A DNA stretch of 40,663 bases from Actinomycetota bacterium (GCA_003157715.1 PMKK01000244.1:1-40663); one strand, 5' to 3'. Positions 31,198 to 39,990 are shown, counted from the stretch's first letter. The notes: a model not told the origin generated them from the sequence alone. Numbers and translations are program-made.

Positions 31198-32433
31198 ATG
31201 CGGCGCCACGCCGTGATCCCGCCCGTCGCCACGCGGCCCGCTTCGCGTCTCACGCTGGTTGCTCTTTCGCTCGGTCACGGCTGCGCCGACCTGTGTTCGG
31301 GCGCCCTCTGGACGCTGCTGCCGTTTCTGGTCGTGGAGCGCCACTACAGCTACGGGGCGGTCGGTCTGTACGCGCTCGCGGCGAGCGTGGCCACCGCCCT
31401 GGTGCAGCCGCTCGTCGGCGCTCACGGCGACCGCGGCGAGGCGCGCTGGCTGCTGCCGGCCGGTCTGGTCCTGGCCGGCGCGGGTATCGGAGCGGTGGGC
31501 CTGACGGCCAGCTATCCGCTCACCCTGGTCGCCGCCATCGTGTGCAGCGTCGGCGTGGCCGCCTATCACCCAGAGGGCGCCCGCTGGGCCCGTTTTGCGT
31601 CGGGCAGCCGGGTGACCGCCAACATGAGCGTGTTCTCGGTGGGTGGCGGCCTGGGCTATGCGCTCGGGCCGCTGCTCGTGGCGGCCGTGCTCTCGCCCCT
31701 GGGTCTGCACGGCACGCTGCTCATCGCGTTCGTGCCGGTGGTCGCCGCGGCCGTGGTGGTCGCGGCCCTGAGCCGCTTTCGCCAGCAGACCCAGGACGAA
31801 CGAGACGCGCATCGGCTGGCGGCGTCGGGCTCGGAGTGGCGTCCCTTCGCGACGCTGGTCGCGCTCTTTTGCGTAGCGAGCGGCGTCAGCACCGGCCTGC
31901 TGACCTATGTGCCGCTGTACCTCGTCCATGCGCGGCATACGACCCCGGGGGTGGCGAACATCATGACGACCATCCTGCTCGCGGCCGCGGCGGCCGGCAC
32001 GCTGCTCGGCGGCCTTGCCGCCCAGCGGTTCGGACGGCGCCTGGTGCTGCTCGTGCCGCAACTCGTGCTCGTGCCGTTCATCGCCCTGCTGCCCAGCCTG
32101 AGCTACGGCGCCATGATCCCCTTTGTAATCGTCATCGGCATCGCTCTCAACGCCAACGTGGGCGTCGCGCTCGTGCTGGCCCAGGAGTACCTGCCGAGAC
32201 ACATGGGCCTTGCCACGGGGCTCACCATCGGCTTGTGCAGCGGCGCCGGCGGACTCGTGGTGGCCGTTCTCGGGCTGCTCGGCGACGCAGCCGGTCCGGC
32301 GTCGGTGCTGTTCGCGATCGCGGTGCTGCCGCTCGCGGTGGCGGGACTCGCGGTCCTGCTGCCGCAGCCGGCCGCCGCTCCGCCGGGCACGCCGTGGGGC
32401 CGGCGCCGCGAGCGGGTCTTGAACGAGCGTTAG
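31198..32433 (+). CDS. MFS transporter, Fsr (fosmidomycin-resistance)-like
   Basis: A 411-residue, 12-helix major facilitator. The 'AAYHPEGARWARFASG' segment and 'NMSVFSVGGGLGYALGPLL' are typical of the Fsr subgroup, whose members export drugs or metabolites. The substrate is unknown. ATG 31198 lacks a good ribosome site. An alternative GTG at 31213 overlaps the stop of an 11-codon leader frame starting at GTG 31181 (MAEHPACGATP), which follows an AGGGGAG site; translational coupling is possible. The following 133 nt to the next gene hold only a candidate promoter. Confidence 0.9.
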   Translation: MRRHAVIPPVATRPASRLTLVALSLGHGCADLCSGALWTLLPFLVVERHYSYGAVGLYALAASVATALVQPLVGAHGDRGEARWLLPAGLVLAGAGIGAVGLTASYPLTLVAAIVCSVGVAAYHPEGARWARFASGSRVTANMSVFSVGGGLGYALGPLLVAAVLSPLGLHGTLLIAFVPVVAAAVVVAALSRFRQQTQDERDAHRLAASGSEWRPFATLVALFCVASGVSTGLLTYVPLYLVHARHTTPGVANIMTTILLAAAAAGTLLGGLAAQRFGRRLVLLVPQLVLVPFIALLPSLSYGAMIPFVIVIGIALNANVGVALVLAQEYLPRHMGLATGLTIGLCSGAGGLVVAVLGLLGDAAGPASVLFAIAVLPLAVAGLAVLLPQPAAAPPGTPWGRRRERVLNER

Positions 32434-32519
32434 CCGGTGCGGTGCGGGGGTGCCGCGGGCAGGTGTCGCGACGGCTCGGCGATGCAGACGTGCGGCGATC
32501 CATTTTACAGCCGACAGCC

Positions 32520-32525
32520 TTGACA
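32520..32525 (+). promoter_or_regulatory. -35-like hexamer upstream of the binding-protein gene
   Basis: TTGACA is a perfect -35 consensus in otherwise GC-rich DNA, 42 nt before the ATG. The expected -10 at 17-nt spacing is only AGACGC, so the promoter call is weak. Confidence 0.3.
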
Positions 32526-32566
32526 TAAGATGACGCCGATCGAGACGCGCAAGCAGGGGAGATGTC

Positions 32567-34294
32567 ATGGCCGACGACAGTCAGTTCCAGCACGAGTATT
32601 CAGATCATCTCGTGCGCGAGGTGGTGGCGGGCCGCATGACCCGCCGCGAGCTGCTCATGCGCGCCGCGGTGGTGGGCCTGTCGGCGACGGCCGCCGGCCA
32701 GCTCCTGGCCTCTTGCGGGGGCGCGAGCACGAGCAGCACCTCTTCGGGCGCGACGGCGAGCGCCACTCCCAAGAAGGGCGGCACGCTGGTGTTCGCCTGG
32801 GACTCGGAGCCGGCCACGCTCGATCCGGCCATCGCCTGGAACCTCGTCGACTGGCAGGTCGAACACGCCGTCTTCGAGAGCCTCTTCAAGTACCGCGCCA
32901 CTGCCGGTGTGGCCGGCACCACCCTCGAGCCGTCCATGGCGGCGGCCATGCCGGCCATGAGCAACGGCGGCAAGACCTATACGATCAAGCTCAAGCCGGG
33001 CCTGCTCTTTCAGCCGCCCGTCAGCCGCGAGGTCGTGGCCGACGACTTCAAGTACAGCTTCGAGCGCATGATGCGCCTGCCGAACGCCCCCGGCACCTAC
33101 TTCTACACCAACGTCGTGGGAGCGGCCGCCTACCAGGCCGGCAAGGCGAGCCACGTAGCGGGCTATAAGGCGCTCGACAAGTACACCATCCAGATCGACC
33201 TCGAGCAGCCCGACCTGGCCTTCCTGAATGCGCTCGCGGTCGACTTCTGCGACCCCATCCCCAAGGAATGGGTCGCCAAATGGGGCGGCAAGGTGGGCCG
33301 GCATCCGCTGGGGACCGGCCCCTTCATGTTCAAGAACTGGACCCCCGGCCAGGAGATCGTGCTGGCGCGCAACCCGAACTACCACGATGCCGCGCACGTG
33401 TGGCTGGACGGCATCAAGTTCCAGCTCGCCGACACGGCCCAGTCGGCGTTTCTCAAGCTGCAGGTCGGCGACGTCGACGTGCTTGGCAACAACGTGCCGC
33501 CGGCCAACGTCCTCTCGGTCGTGAACAGCTCCGAATGGAAGCCCTACGTCTACCGCGAACCGGTCATCGGCACCATCTACCTGTTCCTGAACGTGCAGTT
33601 CCCGCCACTCGACAACGTTCTGGTGCGTCAGGCCATAAGCTGGGCGATCGACCGCGACAAGCTCGTCAAACTGCTGACCGGCGAGGCGCAGGCTCTCTAC
33701 CAGGTCTATCCCCCCGGCATGCCCGGCTACCAGGCCGACAAGAAGTGGTACGGCTACGATCCGGCGAAGGCCAAGCAGCTCCTCGCGCAGGCGGGCTTCG
33801 CGAACGGCTTCACGACGACGCTCTACACCGACAACGTCGACCCGTTCCCCAAGATCTTCCAGTCGATCCAGAACGACCTTACCCAGGTAGGCATCAAGGC
33901 CGGCCTGAAGACCATGAGCAACTCGAGCTTCGGCACCTTCGCCTCGACCGCTCACAGCGCGGCTATCGGGCGCTACCTGTGGTATATGGACTTCCCTGAT
34001 CCGTCAGACTGGATCTCGCCGCTGTTCTCAAAGGCCGCGGCCGTTTCGGAGGGCACGAACAACAGCTTCTGGTCGAGCCCGACGCTGGAGGCCATGATGA
34101 AGCAGGCGCAGGTCATGACCGACTCCACGGCTCGTCTGGCCAAATACGACGAGATCCAGGCCTACATCATGAGCCAGGCACCCTACGTGACCCTCTACTC
34201 GCCGATCATGACGACGATGTGCTCCAAGCGGGTGCGCGGCTTCTATCTGCACGAGGTCTACACCTACGATCCGGCGAACTACTGGATCGAGTAG
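32567..34294 (+). CDS. ABC transporter substrate-binding lipoprotein, family 5 (peptide/nickel type)
   Basis: A 575-residue SBP_bac_5 protein. The N-terminus carries a twin-arginine motif ('MTRRELLMRA', Arg26-Arg27) and a lipobox ending at Cys50 ('LLASCGG'), so it is probably a Tat-exported lipoprotein held outside the membrane. Family signatures include 'GGTLVFAWDSEPATLDPA', 'VVADDFKYSFERMM' and 'NVLVRQAISWAIDRDKLV'. It binds peptides, nickel chelates or other small solutes. GGGGAG precedes the ATG. No permease or ATPase gene is adjacent; the next gene is convergent, so the transporter partner must lie elsewhere. Confidence 0.94.
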   Translation: MADDSQFQHEYSDHLVREVVAGRMTRRELLMRAAVVGLSATAAGQLLASCGGASTSSTSSGATASATPKKGGTLVFAWDSEPATLDPAIAWNLVDWQVEHAVFESLFKYRATAGVAGTTLEPSMAAAMPAMSNGGKTYTIKLKPGLLFQPPVSREVVADDFKYSFERMMRLPNAPGTYFYTNVVGAAAYQAGKASHVAGYKALDKYTIQIDLEQPDLAFLNALAVDFCDPIPKEWVAKWGGKVGRHPLGTGPFMFKNWTPGQEIVLARNPNYHDAAHVWLDGIKFQLADTAQSAFLKLQVGDVDVLGNNVPPANVLSVVNSSEWKPYVYREPVIGTIYLFLNVQFPPLDNVLVRQAISWAIDRDKLVKLLTGEAQALYQVYPPGMPGYQADKKWYGYDPAKAKQLLAQAGFANGFTTTLYTDNVDPFPKIFQSIQNDLTQVGIKAGLKTMSNSSFGTFASTAHSAAIGRYLWYMDFPDPSDWISPLFSKAAAVSEGTNNSFWSSPTLEAMMKQAQVMTDSTARLAKYDEIQAYIMSQAPYVTLYSPIMTTMCSKRVRGFYLHEVYTYDPANYWIE

Positions 34295-34301
34295 TACCTG
34301 C

Positions 34302-35702
34302 CTAGGCTTTGGTGGCGCCCGACTGCTGGGCGACCTGTGGCTGCGTATCGGCGGCGGGCAGCGTGACGGTCACGCTCAGGCCGCCCGCGGCGCTGTCGCC
34401 GAGGGTCAGCGATCCACCCGACGCCTCGGCGAGCGCCCGGGCGATGGGCAGGCCGAGTCCCGTGCCGGGCCCCGACGTGTCGAGTCTCCAGAACCGGTCG
34501 AGCGCCCGCGCCTTGAGCTCGTCGCTCAAGCCGGGCCCTTCATCGGCGACCGTCAGAAAGTGGTCGCGGTGACCTGAGGTGACGGTCACCGACACGTGCC
34601 TTCCAGGCGGCGAGGCGGCGATCGCGTTGTCGATGAGGTTGTCGAGGATCTGTTCGACTGCCGTGGGCACGGCGCGTACGAGCACGGGCTCGACCATGAA
34701 GATGAGGTCGAGCTTGAGGTTCGCGACGTCGGCGACCGCCGACCAGGTGTCCACGCGGTCGCGGGCGAGCGGCACGAGGTCGACCGGTTCCGTCTCGGCG
34801 GCTTCCTCGGCTCGGGCGAGCATCAGAAGGGCGCCGACGAGCTCGCCCAGTCTGTCCGTCTCTTCGATGGCGGCGCTCAGATCGTCGGCAGAGTGGTCGG
34901 CCGGGTCGTTCTGCAGGTTCTCGAGCCGCAGCTTGAGAGCGGTGAGAGGAGTGCGCAACTGATGCGAAGCGTCGGCCACGAAGGCTCGCTGTTCGGCCAG
35001 AAGCCGCGCCAGCCGGTGCGCCATGTGGTCCATGGTCGCGCCCAGGCTGGCGATCTCGGGGGGAGCACCGGGGTCGGCGCCGATGGCGGTCAGGTCGCCC
35101 GTGCCAAAGCGCGCCGCCGCGACGTGGAGCCTGCGCAACGGCCGGGTGATCGAGCGGGCTATGGCCCAGCCAAGGCCGGCCATGGCCGCGAGCACCACCG
35201 CCGCCACGCCGGCCAGGCCCAGCCAGAAGCGGTGGACCGCCGCCGTGACCTCGCTGGTGTCGAGGGTCAGACGCACGGCGCCGTACACGTGCCCTCCTGA
35301 GGCTATCGGCGTGGCCACGTAGAGAAGGTCGGTGTTGAGCGTGTCGGAATGTCTGATGCCCGTGGTGTGGTCGCCGCTGAGTGCCGTCAGGAACTCCGGG
35401 CGGGTCGAGAAGTCGCGGTGGGCGCGGCCGGCGGTGTCGATCAGCGAGACACCCTTCGGATTCACGATCACCACCCGGACGCCCGTGTGGGCGGCGTACT
35501 TGGCGGCGATCGTCGGGTCGGCCGGCGTCCCCGCCTCGAGCGCGTCTTCGTAGAGGCTCGCCATGACGTTCGCGTCGCGTTCCACGTTCACCGTCAGACG
35601 GCCTGTCTCGCGCTGCTGATAGAAGCGCGCGAGTGGGACTTCGAGGACGAGCAGGACGATGACGGTGATCGTCAGGTAACTGAGAAGCAGCCGCCGCGTC
35701 AC
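34302..35702 (-). CDS. Membrane sensor histidine kinase
   Basis: A 466-residue kinase with two membrane helices (about 8-24 and 160-182) around an extracytoplasmic Cache-like sensor (about 30-158), a HAMP domain, a HisKA domain with His247 in 'ADASHQLRTPLTALKLRL', and a HATPase domain ('DNLIDNAIAASPPG', 'DEGPGL', 'GTGLGLPIA'). The GTG start at 35702 overlaps the response regulator stop by 4 nt (GTGA). The longer open frame upstream lies in the regulator gene and is rejected. It likely phosphorylates the regulator encoded just before it. The signal is unknown; the divergent secreted-protein/ApbE operon is the obvious candidate target. Confidence 0.93.
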   Translation of the reverse strand: MTRRLLLSYLTITVIVLLVLEVPLARFYQQRETGRLTVNVERDANVMASLYEDALEAGTPADPTIAAKYAAHTGVRVVIVNPKGVSLIDTAGRAHRDFSTRPEFLTALSGDHTTGIRHSDTLNTDLLYVATPIASGGHVYGAVRLTLDTSEVTAAVHRFWLGLAGVAAVVLAAMAGLGWAIARSITRPLRRLHVAAARFGTGDLTAIGADPGAPPEIASLGATMDHMAHRLARLLAEQRAFVADASHQLRTPLTALKLRLENLQNDPADHSADDLSAAIEETDRLGELVGALLMLARAEEAAETEPVDLVPLARDRVDTWSAVADVANLKLDLIFMVEPVLVRAVPTAVEQILDNLIDNAIAASPPGRHVSVTVTSGHRDHFLTVADEGPGLSDELKARALDRFWRLDTSGPGTGLGLPIARALAEASGGSLTLGDSAAGGLSVTVTLPAADTQPQVAQQSGATKA

Positions 35703-36373
35703 TGCGCGCCGGTGCCGTCGACAAGACGGAACCCGACGCCGCGCACCGTCTCGATGATGTCGGGGGCGAGCTTCTTGCGCAGCGAGGCGATGTGCACGTC
35801 CAGGGTCTTGGTCGAGCCCCACCAGTTCTCGTCCCAGACACTCTCGATCAGCCCCTCGCGGGTGTGCACGGCGTCGGGCTCACGCGCGAGGCAGACGAGC
35901 AGATCGTGCTCGCGGGGCGTGAGCAGGACGGGCCGCTCGCCGAATGTCACGTTGCGGGTGCGAAGGTCTATCCGTAGAAGTCCGACCTCGAGGAGGACGT
36001 CGCCTGCCGGCGGATGCGGGCCGCCCGCGGTGCGGCGCAGGACGGCGCGTATGCGGGCCACGAGCTCGAGGAACCCGAACGGCTTGACTACGTAGTCGTC
36101 GGCGCCGAGCTCGAACAGCATCACCCGGTCGACCTCGTTGCCGCGCGCGCTCACGACGATGATCGGCGTGTCCGAGCGTTCGCGCAGGGTCCTGCAGACG
36201 ACCCGCCCGTCGAGGTCCGGCAGGCCGAGGTCGAGCAGCACGAGGTCGCACTCCCCGGCGCGGAGCGCGGCGGCTCCCGTGCCGACCAGGTCGACCTCGA
36301 ATCCCTCGCGCAGCAGACCCGTGCGCAGCGGTTCGGCGATCGTCGCGTCATCTTCTACGACCAGCAGGCGCAT
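35699..36373 (-). CDS. OmpR/PhoB-family response regulator
   Basis: A 224-residue protein with a receiver domain (acidic Glu8-Asp9-Asp10... Asp48 in 'LVLLDLGLPDLDG', Lys in 'YVVKPFGF') and a winged-helix DNA-binding domain ('LLTPREHDLLVCLA', 'TLDVHIASLRKKL', 'TVRGVGFRL'). I start at ATG 36373 ('MRLLVVEDD'); the ribosome site is weak, so the message may be leaderless. It forms a two-gene operon with the kinase. The 134-nt region to the divergent secreted-protein gene should hold its promoter; AACGTTAAC near 36418 is a small symmetric element there. Confidence 0.94.
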   Translation of the reverse strand: MRLLVVEDDATIAEPLRTGLLREGFEVDLVGTGAAALRAGECDLVLLDLGLPDLDGRVVCRTLRERSDTPIIVVSARGNEVDRVMLFELGADDYVVKPFGFLELVARIRAVLRRTAGGPHPPAGDVLLEVGLLRIDLRTRNVTFGERPVLLTPREHDLLVCLAREPDAVHTREGLIESVWDENWWGSTKTLDVHIASLRKKLAPDIIETVRGVGFRLVDGTGAQ

Positions 36374-36507
36374 GGGCCTATGTTCGCACGGGAAACGGCC
36401 GTCCGGCATCTTTGCCAAACGTTAACCATGCCCTGGGGTCGTGCTTGCACGGCCGCTCGTAGTCTCTGATCACGCCGCCAGGATCGTTCCCGAGAAAGGA
36501 GCCGCAC

Positions 36508-37092
36508 ATGAGACACCGCACTGCCCTGATCACCGCAGGCTCGATCGCCGTCGTGATCCTCGCGGCCGCCGTCGCCGTCGGCGCCAACCTCGGCATCCTC
36601 AACGCCGCCGACTCGCGGCCCGTCGGCAGCCTGTCGGCGGCAGCCGCGGTCAAAGTGGTCCGCGCGCATCCGGCGGACGTGCCGCAGAAGTACATCATCA
36701 GGAAGGCGGGCACGGTGAGCGTAGCCGCTACGAAAAGCCGTCTACGAGTCGTCAACGTGACGGCCAGGCGGGGCTGGCGCTGGACGCTTCGGCAGACGGC
36801 GAACCGGAGACTCACCGTGACTTTCAAGTCAGGTTCGAGGGTCTACGAGTTCGTGACCATCCTGTGGCGCCACGGCAGGGTAGTGGCCCGGGTCGATCAG
36901 CCGGTCACCAGGATCGTGCCCTCTGGCTCCGTGGCGATCGCCGCCACGACCCCGGCGGCGCGGTACGTGACCCCGGTGAGCGCCTCGACGGCCGCGACGA
37001 CAAGCTCAGCCAGTCCGGCGTCCGCGCCGGTCCCAACGCCGGCCGCGCATGGCGGCGACGATCAAAGCCAAGGAGCGGCAGCCGATGACTGA
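36508..37092 (+). CDS. Secreted or membrane-anchored protein of the ApbE/ferric reductase cluster
   Basis: A 194-residue protein with an N-terminal signal or anchor (about 5-28). A small beta-rich domain follows (about 60-140; 'VVNVTARRGWRWTLRQT', 'RLTVTFKSGSRVYEFV'), and then a Thr/Ser/Ala-rich tail ending in acidic residues. Similar short proteins sit beside ApbE and ferric-reductase genes in other actinobacteria, but I know of no defined function. AAAGGAG precedes the ATG. It overlaps the next gene by 8 nt and is the first gene of a four-gene operon divergent from the two-component system. Confidence 0.75.
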   Translation: MRHRTALITAGSIAVVILAAAVAVGANLGILNAADSRPVGSLSAAAAVKVVRAHPADVPQKYIIRKAGTVSVAATKSRLRVVNVTARRGWRWTLRQTANRRLTVTFKSGSRVYEFVTILWRHGRVVARVDQPVTRIVPSGSVAIAATTPAARYVTPVSASTAATTSSASPASAPVPTPAAHGGDDQSQGAAADD

Positions 37093-37594
37093 CTCGACAC
37101 GACTTCATATCGCGGCAGCGCCCGGGGAACGGGCGGTTCGCACCGACAGAGATTTCAGGGACCTCGCCGAGCCCGGAGCCCGGTCCAGGCACCCGGCCCG
37201 CGCGTCGCGGATCGCGGCGGCGGGCATCGGTGTCGCGGCCATGCTGGGCCTGGCAAGCGGCCTGGAGATGACCGGGCGGGCCCAGCCTGCCGGCACCACC
37301 TCGGTGGCGACCGCCACGGGGGCGACCGTGACCCCCGGTCGCGCGTCCGGGTCGCCGGCCCGTCAAACCGCCGCCGTGGCATCACGCCGGCCGATCGTCC
37401 TGACGCCCCGCGTCGTGGTGCACACCGTCAAGGTGGCGGCGACCGCGGGATCCGCGGGGTCGGGCGGCTCCGCGGGCTACGCCGCCTCGTCGTCCAGCTC
37501 TTCGTATTCATCCGGGCAGTCGTCCGTGTCGGTGTCCGCGCCGGCGCCTGCGCCGGCGGCCGCGCCCGTGGCGAGCACCAGTGGCAGTCGCTGA
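37085..37594 (+). CDS. Small membrane-anchored Ser/Ala-rich protein of the same operon
   Basis: A 169-residue protein. A cytoplasmic N-terminus (about 1-40) is followed by a membrane helix (about 43-60) and a low-complexity extracytoplasmic part rich in Ser, Ala, Pro and Gly. A hydrophobic strand 'PIVLTPRVVVHTVKVAA' stands out. Residues 78-81 (T-G-A-T) resemble the SGAT core of ApbE flavinylation sites, but the upstream Asp of that motif is missing. ATG 37085 has AAGGAG 9 nt upstream and overlaps the previous gene. Function unknown; context suggests an electron-transfer or scaffold role next to ApbE. Confidence 0.7.
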   Translation: MTDSTRLHIAAAPGERAVRTDRDFRDLAEPGARSRHPARASRIAAAGIGVAAMLGLASGLEMTGRAQPAGTTSVATATGATVTPGRASGSPARQTAAVASRRPIVLTPRVVVHTVKVAATAGSAGSGGSAGYAASSSSSSYSSGQSSVSVSAPAPAPAAAPVASTSGSR

Positions 37595-38510
37595 GCTCAG
37601 GTTCCGGGTCATGGCCAGCGACGCGCACGTGGTCCTGGTCGACCCGGCGGAGGGTGCGGAGCGCTACGTCCGCGAGCGCCTCGCGCACCTGGAACGACGC
37701 TGGAGCCGGTTCCTGCCGGACAGCGACGTCTCGCGGCTGAACACCACGGCGGGAGGCCTCGTGCTCGTGTCGCCGGACACGATCGTCCTTCTGGACACGA
37801 TGAAGGAGGCCTGGCGGATGACCGAGGGCAGCTACGATCCGACGATGCTGGCCGCGATCATAGCGGCCGGCTACTCGACGAGCGTCGACGGGTCGGGCAG
37901 ACGCAGCCGGCCCGTGAGCCGGCCGTCCGGCGGGCACACGATCGGCGACGTGGCGATCGACCCCGCGACGACTGCCGTTCTGGTGCCCCCGGGTGTGGGC
38001 CTCGACCCGGGCGGGATCGGCAAGGGCCTGGCCGCCGACATGATCGTCACCGAGCTCCTCGCGAGCGGTACGGCCGGCGCTCTGGTCGGCGTTGGCGGCG
38101 ACCTCGCGGCAGCCGGGACGCCGCCTACGACGGCCGGCTGGCACGTCGCCGTCGAACACCCGCTCGACTCCTCTCGCGGTCTCGCGACACTGGCGCTCGG
38201 AGCCGGCGGAGTCGCCACCTCGAGCACCGTTTCGCGCTCCTGGATGAAGGACGGCGATCGCCGCCACCACGCTCTCGACCCGCTCACCCAGACCTGTTCA
38301 GCAACCGATCTTGCCGCCGTCACCGTCGTCGCGCGGGCCGGATGGGAGGCCGAGGCGCACGCCACGTCCGCGCTTCTGGGCGGAAGCGAGCACGTGCTCG
38401 ACTACCTCGACCGGTACGGGCTCGAGGGCGTCGCCACGACGCTGGACGGGACTAGTGTCGCAAGCCCGGCCCTGCGAGGCGCCGGGCACAACGAAAGGAA
38501 CGTGGCATGA
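37581..38510 (+). CDS. ApbE-family FAD:protein FMN transferase
   Basis: A 309-residue protein with the ApbE core: 'RFLPDSDVSRLN', 'YDPTM', Asp142 in 'LDPGGIGKGLAADM' (Mg2+/FAD site), 'GVGGDLAAAG', 'TSSTVSRSW' and 'HHALDPLT'. ApbE covalently attaches FMN to Thr/Ser of target proteins. It has no signal peptide, so it may act in the cytoplasm unless the start is elsewhere. The GTG at 37581 overlaps the previous gene by 14 nt, and the stop overlaps the next ATG (ATGA). No recognisable FMN-binding-domain substrate is encoded in the window. Confidence 0.93.
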   Translation: MAVAELRFRVMASDAHVVLVDPAEGAERYVRERLAHLERRWSRFLPDSDVSRLNTTAGGLVLVSPDTIVLLDTMKEAWRMTEGSYDPTMLAAIIAAGYSTSVDGSGRRSRPVSRPSGGHTIGDVAIDPATTAVLVPPGVGLDPGGIGKGLAADMIVTELLASGTAGALVGVGGDLAAAGTPPTTAGWHVAVEHPLDSSRGLATLALGAGGVATSSTVSRSWMKDGDRRHHALDPLTQTCSATDLAAVTVVARAGWEAEAHATSALLGGSEHVLDYLDRYGLEGVATTLDGTSVASPALRGAGHNERNVA

Positions 38511-39088
38511 ACGCCGAGACTTGGTGGTTTCTCTGTCGGGCCTCAGGCATCGTGGCCTGGCTCATGCTGACCGCGTCGGTGCTGTGGGGGATCGTCCTGT
38601 CCACCGACCTGTTTCCCAGGCGCCGGCGGGCGCCGTGGCTGCTGGCCATGCACCGCTGGCTCGGCGGACTCACGGTCTTTTTCATCGTCGGGCACGTGGC
38701 CGCCGTTCTGGCCGACGGCAACGCGCACTTTCGCGTGCTCGACGTCTTCGTGCCGTATGCCAGCGCCTGGCGGCCCACGGCGATCGCGGCGGGCGTCGTG
38801 GCCCTGTGGTTTCTGGTCGCCGTCGAGGGCACCGCGCTGGCCATGAAGCGGTTCTCCCGCAAGTGGTGGCGCGACGTCCACCTGCTCAGCTACTCGGTCT
38901 TCTGGCTGGCGACCCTGCACGCCGCCCTGGCCGGCACCGAGGCGTCGAAACCGCTCTACATCGTGACGTCGCTGGCGGCGGTGGCCGTGGTCGTCTTCGC
39001 CGCGTCGTACCGGATACTCACGCACGATCTGCCCAAGCGTCGCCCCGCGCCCGCGCGGCGCACCGGCGAGCAGATCGCGAAGGTCTAG
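38507..39088 (+). CDS. Ferric-reductase-like transmembrane heme protein
   Basis: A 193-residue membrane protein with about six helices. Paired histidines in 'AMHRWLGG', 'IVGHVAAV', 'WRDVHLLSY' and 'ATLHAALAG' fit two b hemes, as in the ferric reductase/MsrQ (YedZ) family. It lacks FAD and NAD domains, so it must be paired with a separate reductase or flavoprotein. ATG overlaps the ApbE stop by 4 nt. With ApbE, the likely system is a transmembrane heme path serving an extracytoplasmic flavoprotein; the partner is not in the window. Confidence 0.92.
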   Translation: MNAETWWFLCRASGIVAWLMLTASVLWGIVLSTDLFPRRRRAPWLLAMHRWLGGLTVFFIVGHVAAVLADGNAHFRVLDVFVPYASAWRPTAIAAGVVALWFLVAVEGTALAMKRFSRKWWRDVHLLSYSVFWLATLHAALAGTEASKPLYIVTSLAAVAVVVFAASYRILTHDLPKRRPAPARRTGEQIAKV

Positions 39089-39159
39089 GCTGAGCCTGCG
39101 TCGCCGCGAGGTCGCGAAAATCCAGGTCCGCGCCTGTGCCGCCGCCGTGCCGCGGGTGT

Positions 39160-39921
39160 CTAGATCTGCGTCACCGCGACGCCCGCTGCTTCGAGACGCG
39201 CGAGCTCGGCGGCGTCGGCGCTGGCGTCGGTGATCAGCTCGTCGACCGCCTCGGCGTCGCAGATGCGTGCCAGCGCCAGCTTGCCGACCTTGGAGCCGTC
39301 GGCCACGACGATCACCCGGCGCGCCCTGCCGATCATGGCGCGGTTGGTGGCGGCCTCGACCTCGTGATAGGTCGTGAGACCGCCGCCGACCGAGATGCCG
39401 TCGACGCCCACCACCACGATGTCGAGGTTCAGGTCGGCCAGGGTGGATTCGGCCAGGGGGCCGACCAGCTCATAGGACTCGCTGCGCGCCGTGCCGCCGG
39501 TGACGATCAGCTTGATGTCGGGGTGTAGCGCCAGGTCTGAAGCGATATTCAGGGCGTTGGTGACGACGGTCAGGCCGAGGCGGTCGGCCAGGCGGCGGGC
39601 GACCTCGGTCGTCGTCGTGCCGCCGGTCATGCCGACCGTGGCGACGGTGTCGTCGACCCGCTCGGCCGCGACGGCGGCGATACGCCGCTTCTCGCCTGAG
39701 TGGCTGCCGCTGCGGTAGCGCAGCGGTAGCTCGTAGACGGTCGCGTTGGCGACGGCGCCGCCGTGGGTGCGCGACAGTAGGTGCTGCTCTTCGAGAAGCT
39801 GCAGGTCGCGACGCACCGATGCCGTCGACACGCCGAGCTCGGCGGCGACCTCGCTCACGCCCACAGAGCCGGTCTGCGAGAGTCGCTCGAGGATCAGGCT
39901 GAGGCGTTCCTCCTGGCGCAT
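39160..39921 (-). CDS. DeoR/AgaR-family transcriptional repressor
   Basis: A 253-residue protein with an N-terminal DeoR helix-turn-helix ('VSEVAAELGVSTASVRRDLQLLEE', key residues V-S-E-V and R-R-D-L) and the C-terminal sugar-phosphate sensor fold ('GMTGGTTTTEVARRL', 'VVTNALNIA', 'VVGVDGIS', 'VVADGSKVG'). This family senses phosphosugars. It is divergent from a SIS-domain sugar isomerase gene with a 68-nt shared region containing a promoter and an inverted repeat, so it very likely represses that operon. GalNAc/GlcNAc-type (Aga) regulation is the best guess from the SIS partner. Confidence 0.92.
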   Translation of the reverse strand: MRQEERLSLILERLSQTGSVGVSEVAAELGVSTASVRRDLQLLEEQHLLSRTHGGAVANATVYELPLRYRSGSHSGEKRRIAAVAAERVDDTVATVGMTGGTTTTEVARRLADRLGLTVVTNALNIASDLALHPDIKLIVTGGTARSESYELVGPLAESTLADLNLDIVVVGVDGISVGGGLTTYHEVEAATNRAMIGRARRVIVVADGSKVGKLALARICDAEAVDELITDASADAAELARLEAAGVAVTQI

Positions 39922-39952
39922 GCGGCGATGGTATCACAGGAACATGGCGGTG

Positions 39953-39981
39953 TTGCTTTGTAATTGATTCGTCCATAAACT
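39953..39981 (+). promoter_or_regulatory. Promoter of the SIS-domain gene, predicted leaderless
   Basis: TTGCTT (39953-39958) and TAAACT (39976-39981) are separated by exactly 17 nt, in the most AT-rich stretch of this end of the window. The -10 ends 8 nt before ATG 39990, so transcription should begin at or beside the start codon and no ribosome site is present. Confidence 0.6.
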
Positions 39982-39990
39982 AGTCACAAA
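39957..39990. promoter_or_regulatory. Inverted-repeat operator candidate for the DeoR-type repressor
   Basis: TTTGTAATTGATT (39957-39969) and AACTAGTCACAAA (39978-39990) are imperfect inverted copies matching at 9 of 13 positions, with outer TTTGT/ACAAA arms exact. The site covers the promoter from the -35 edge to the predicted transcription start, ideal for repression. Confidence 0.5.

Noticed and set aside
31033..32568. Minus-strand open frame extending the SulP gene upstream to about 1,290 codons
   Set aside because: The added part is antisense to the well-supported MFS gene, has arginine-rich low-complexity content, and the SulP family begins near 31032 with its own ribosome site.
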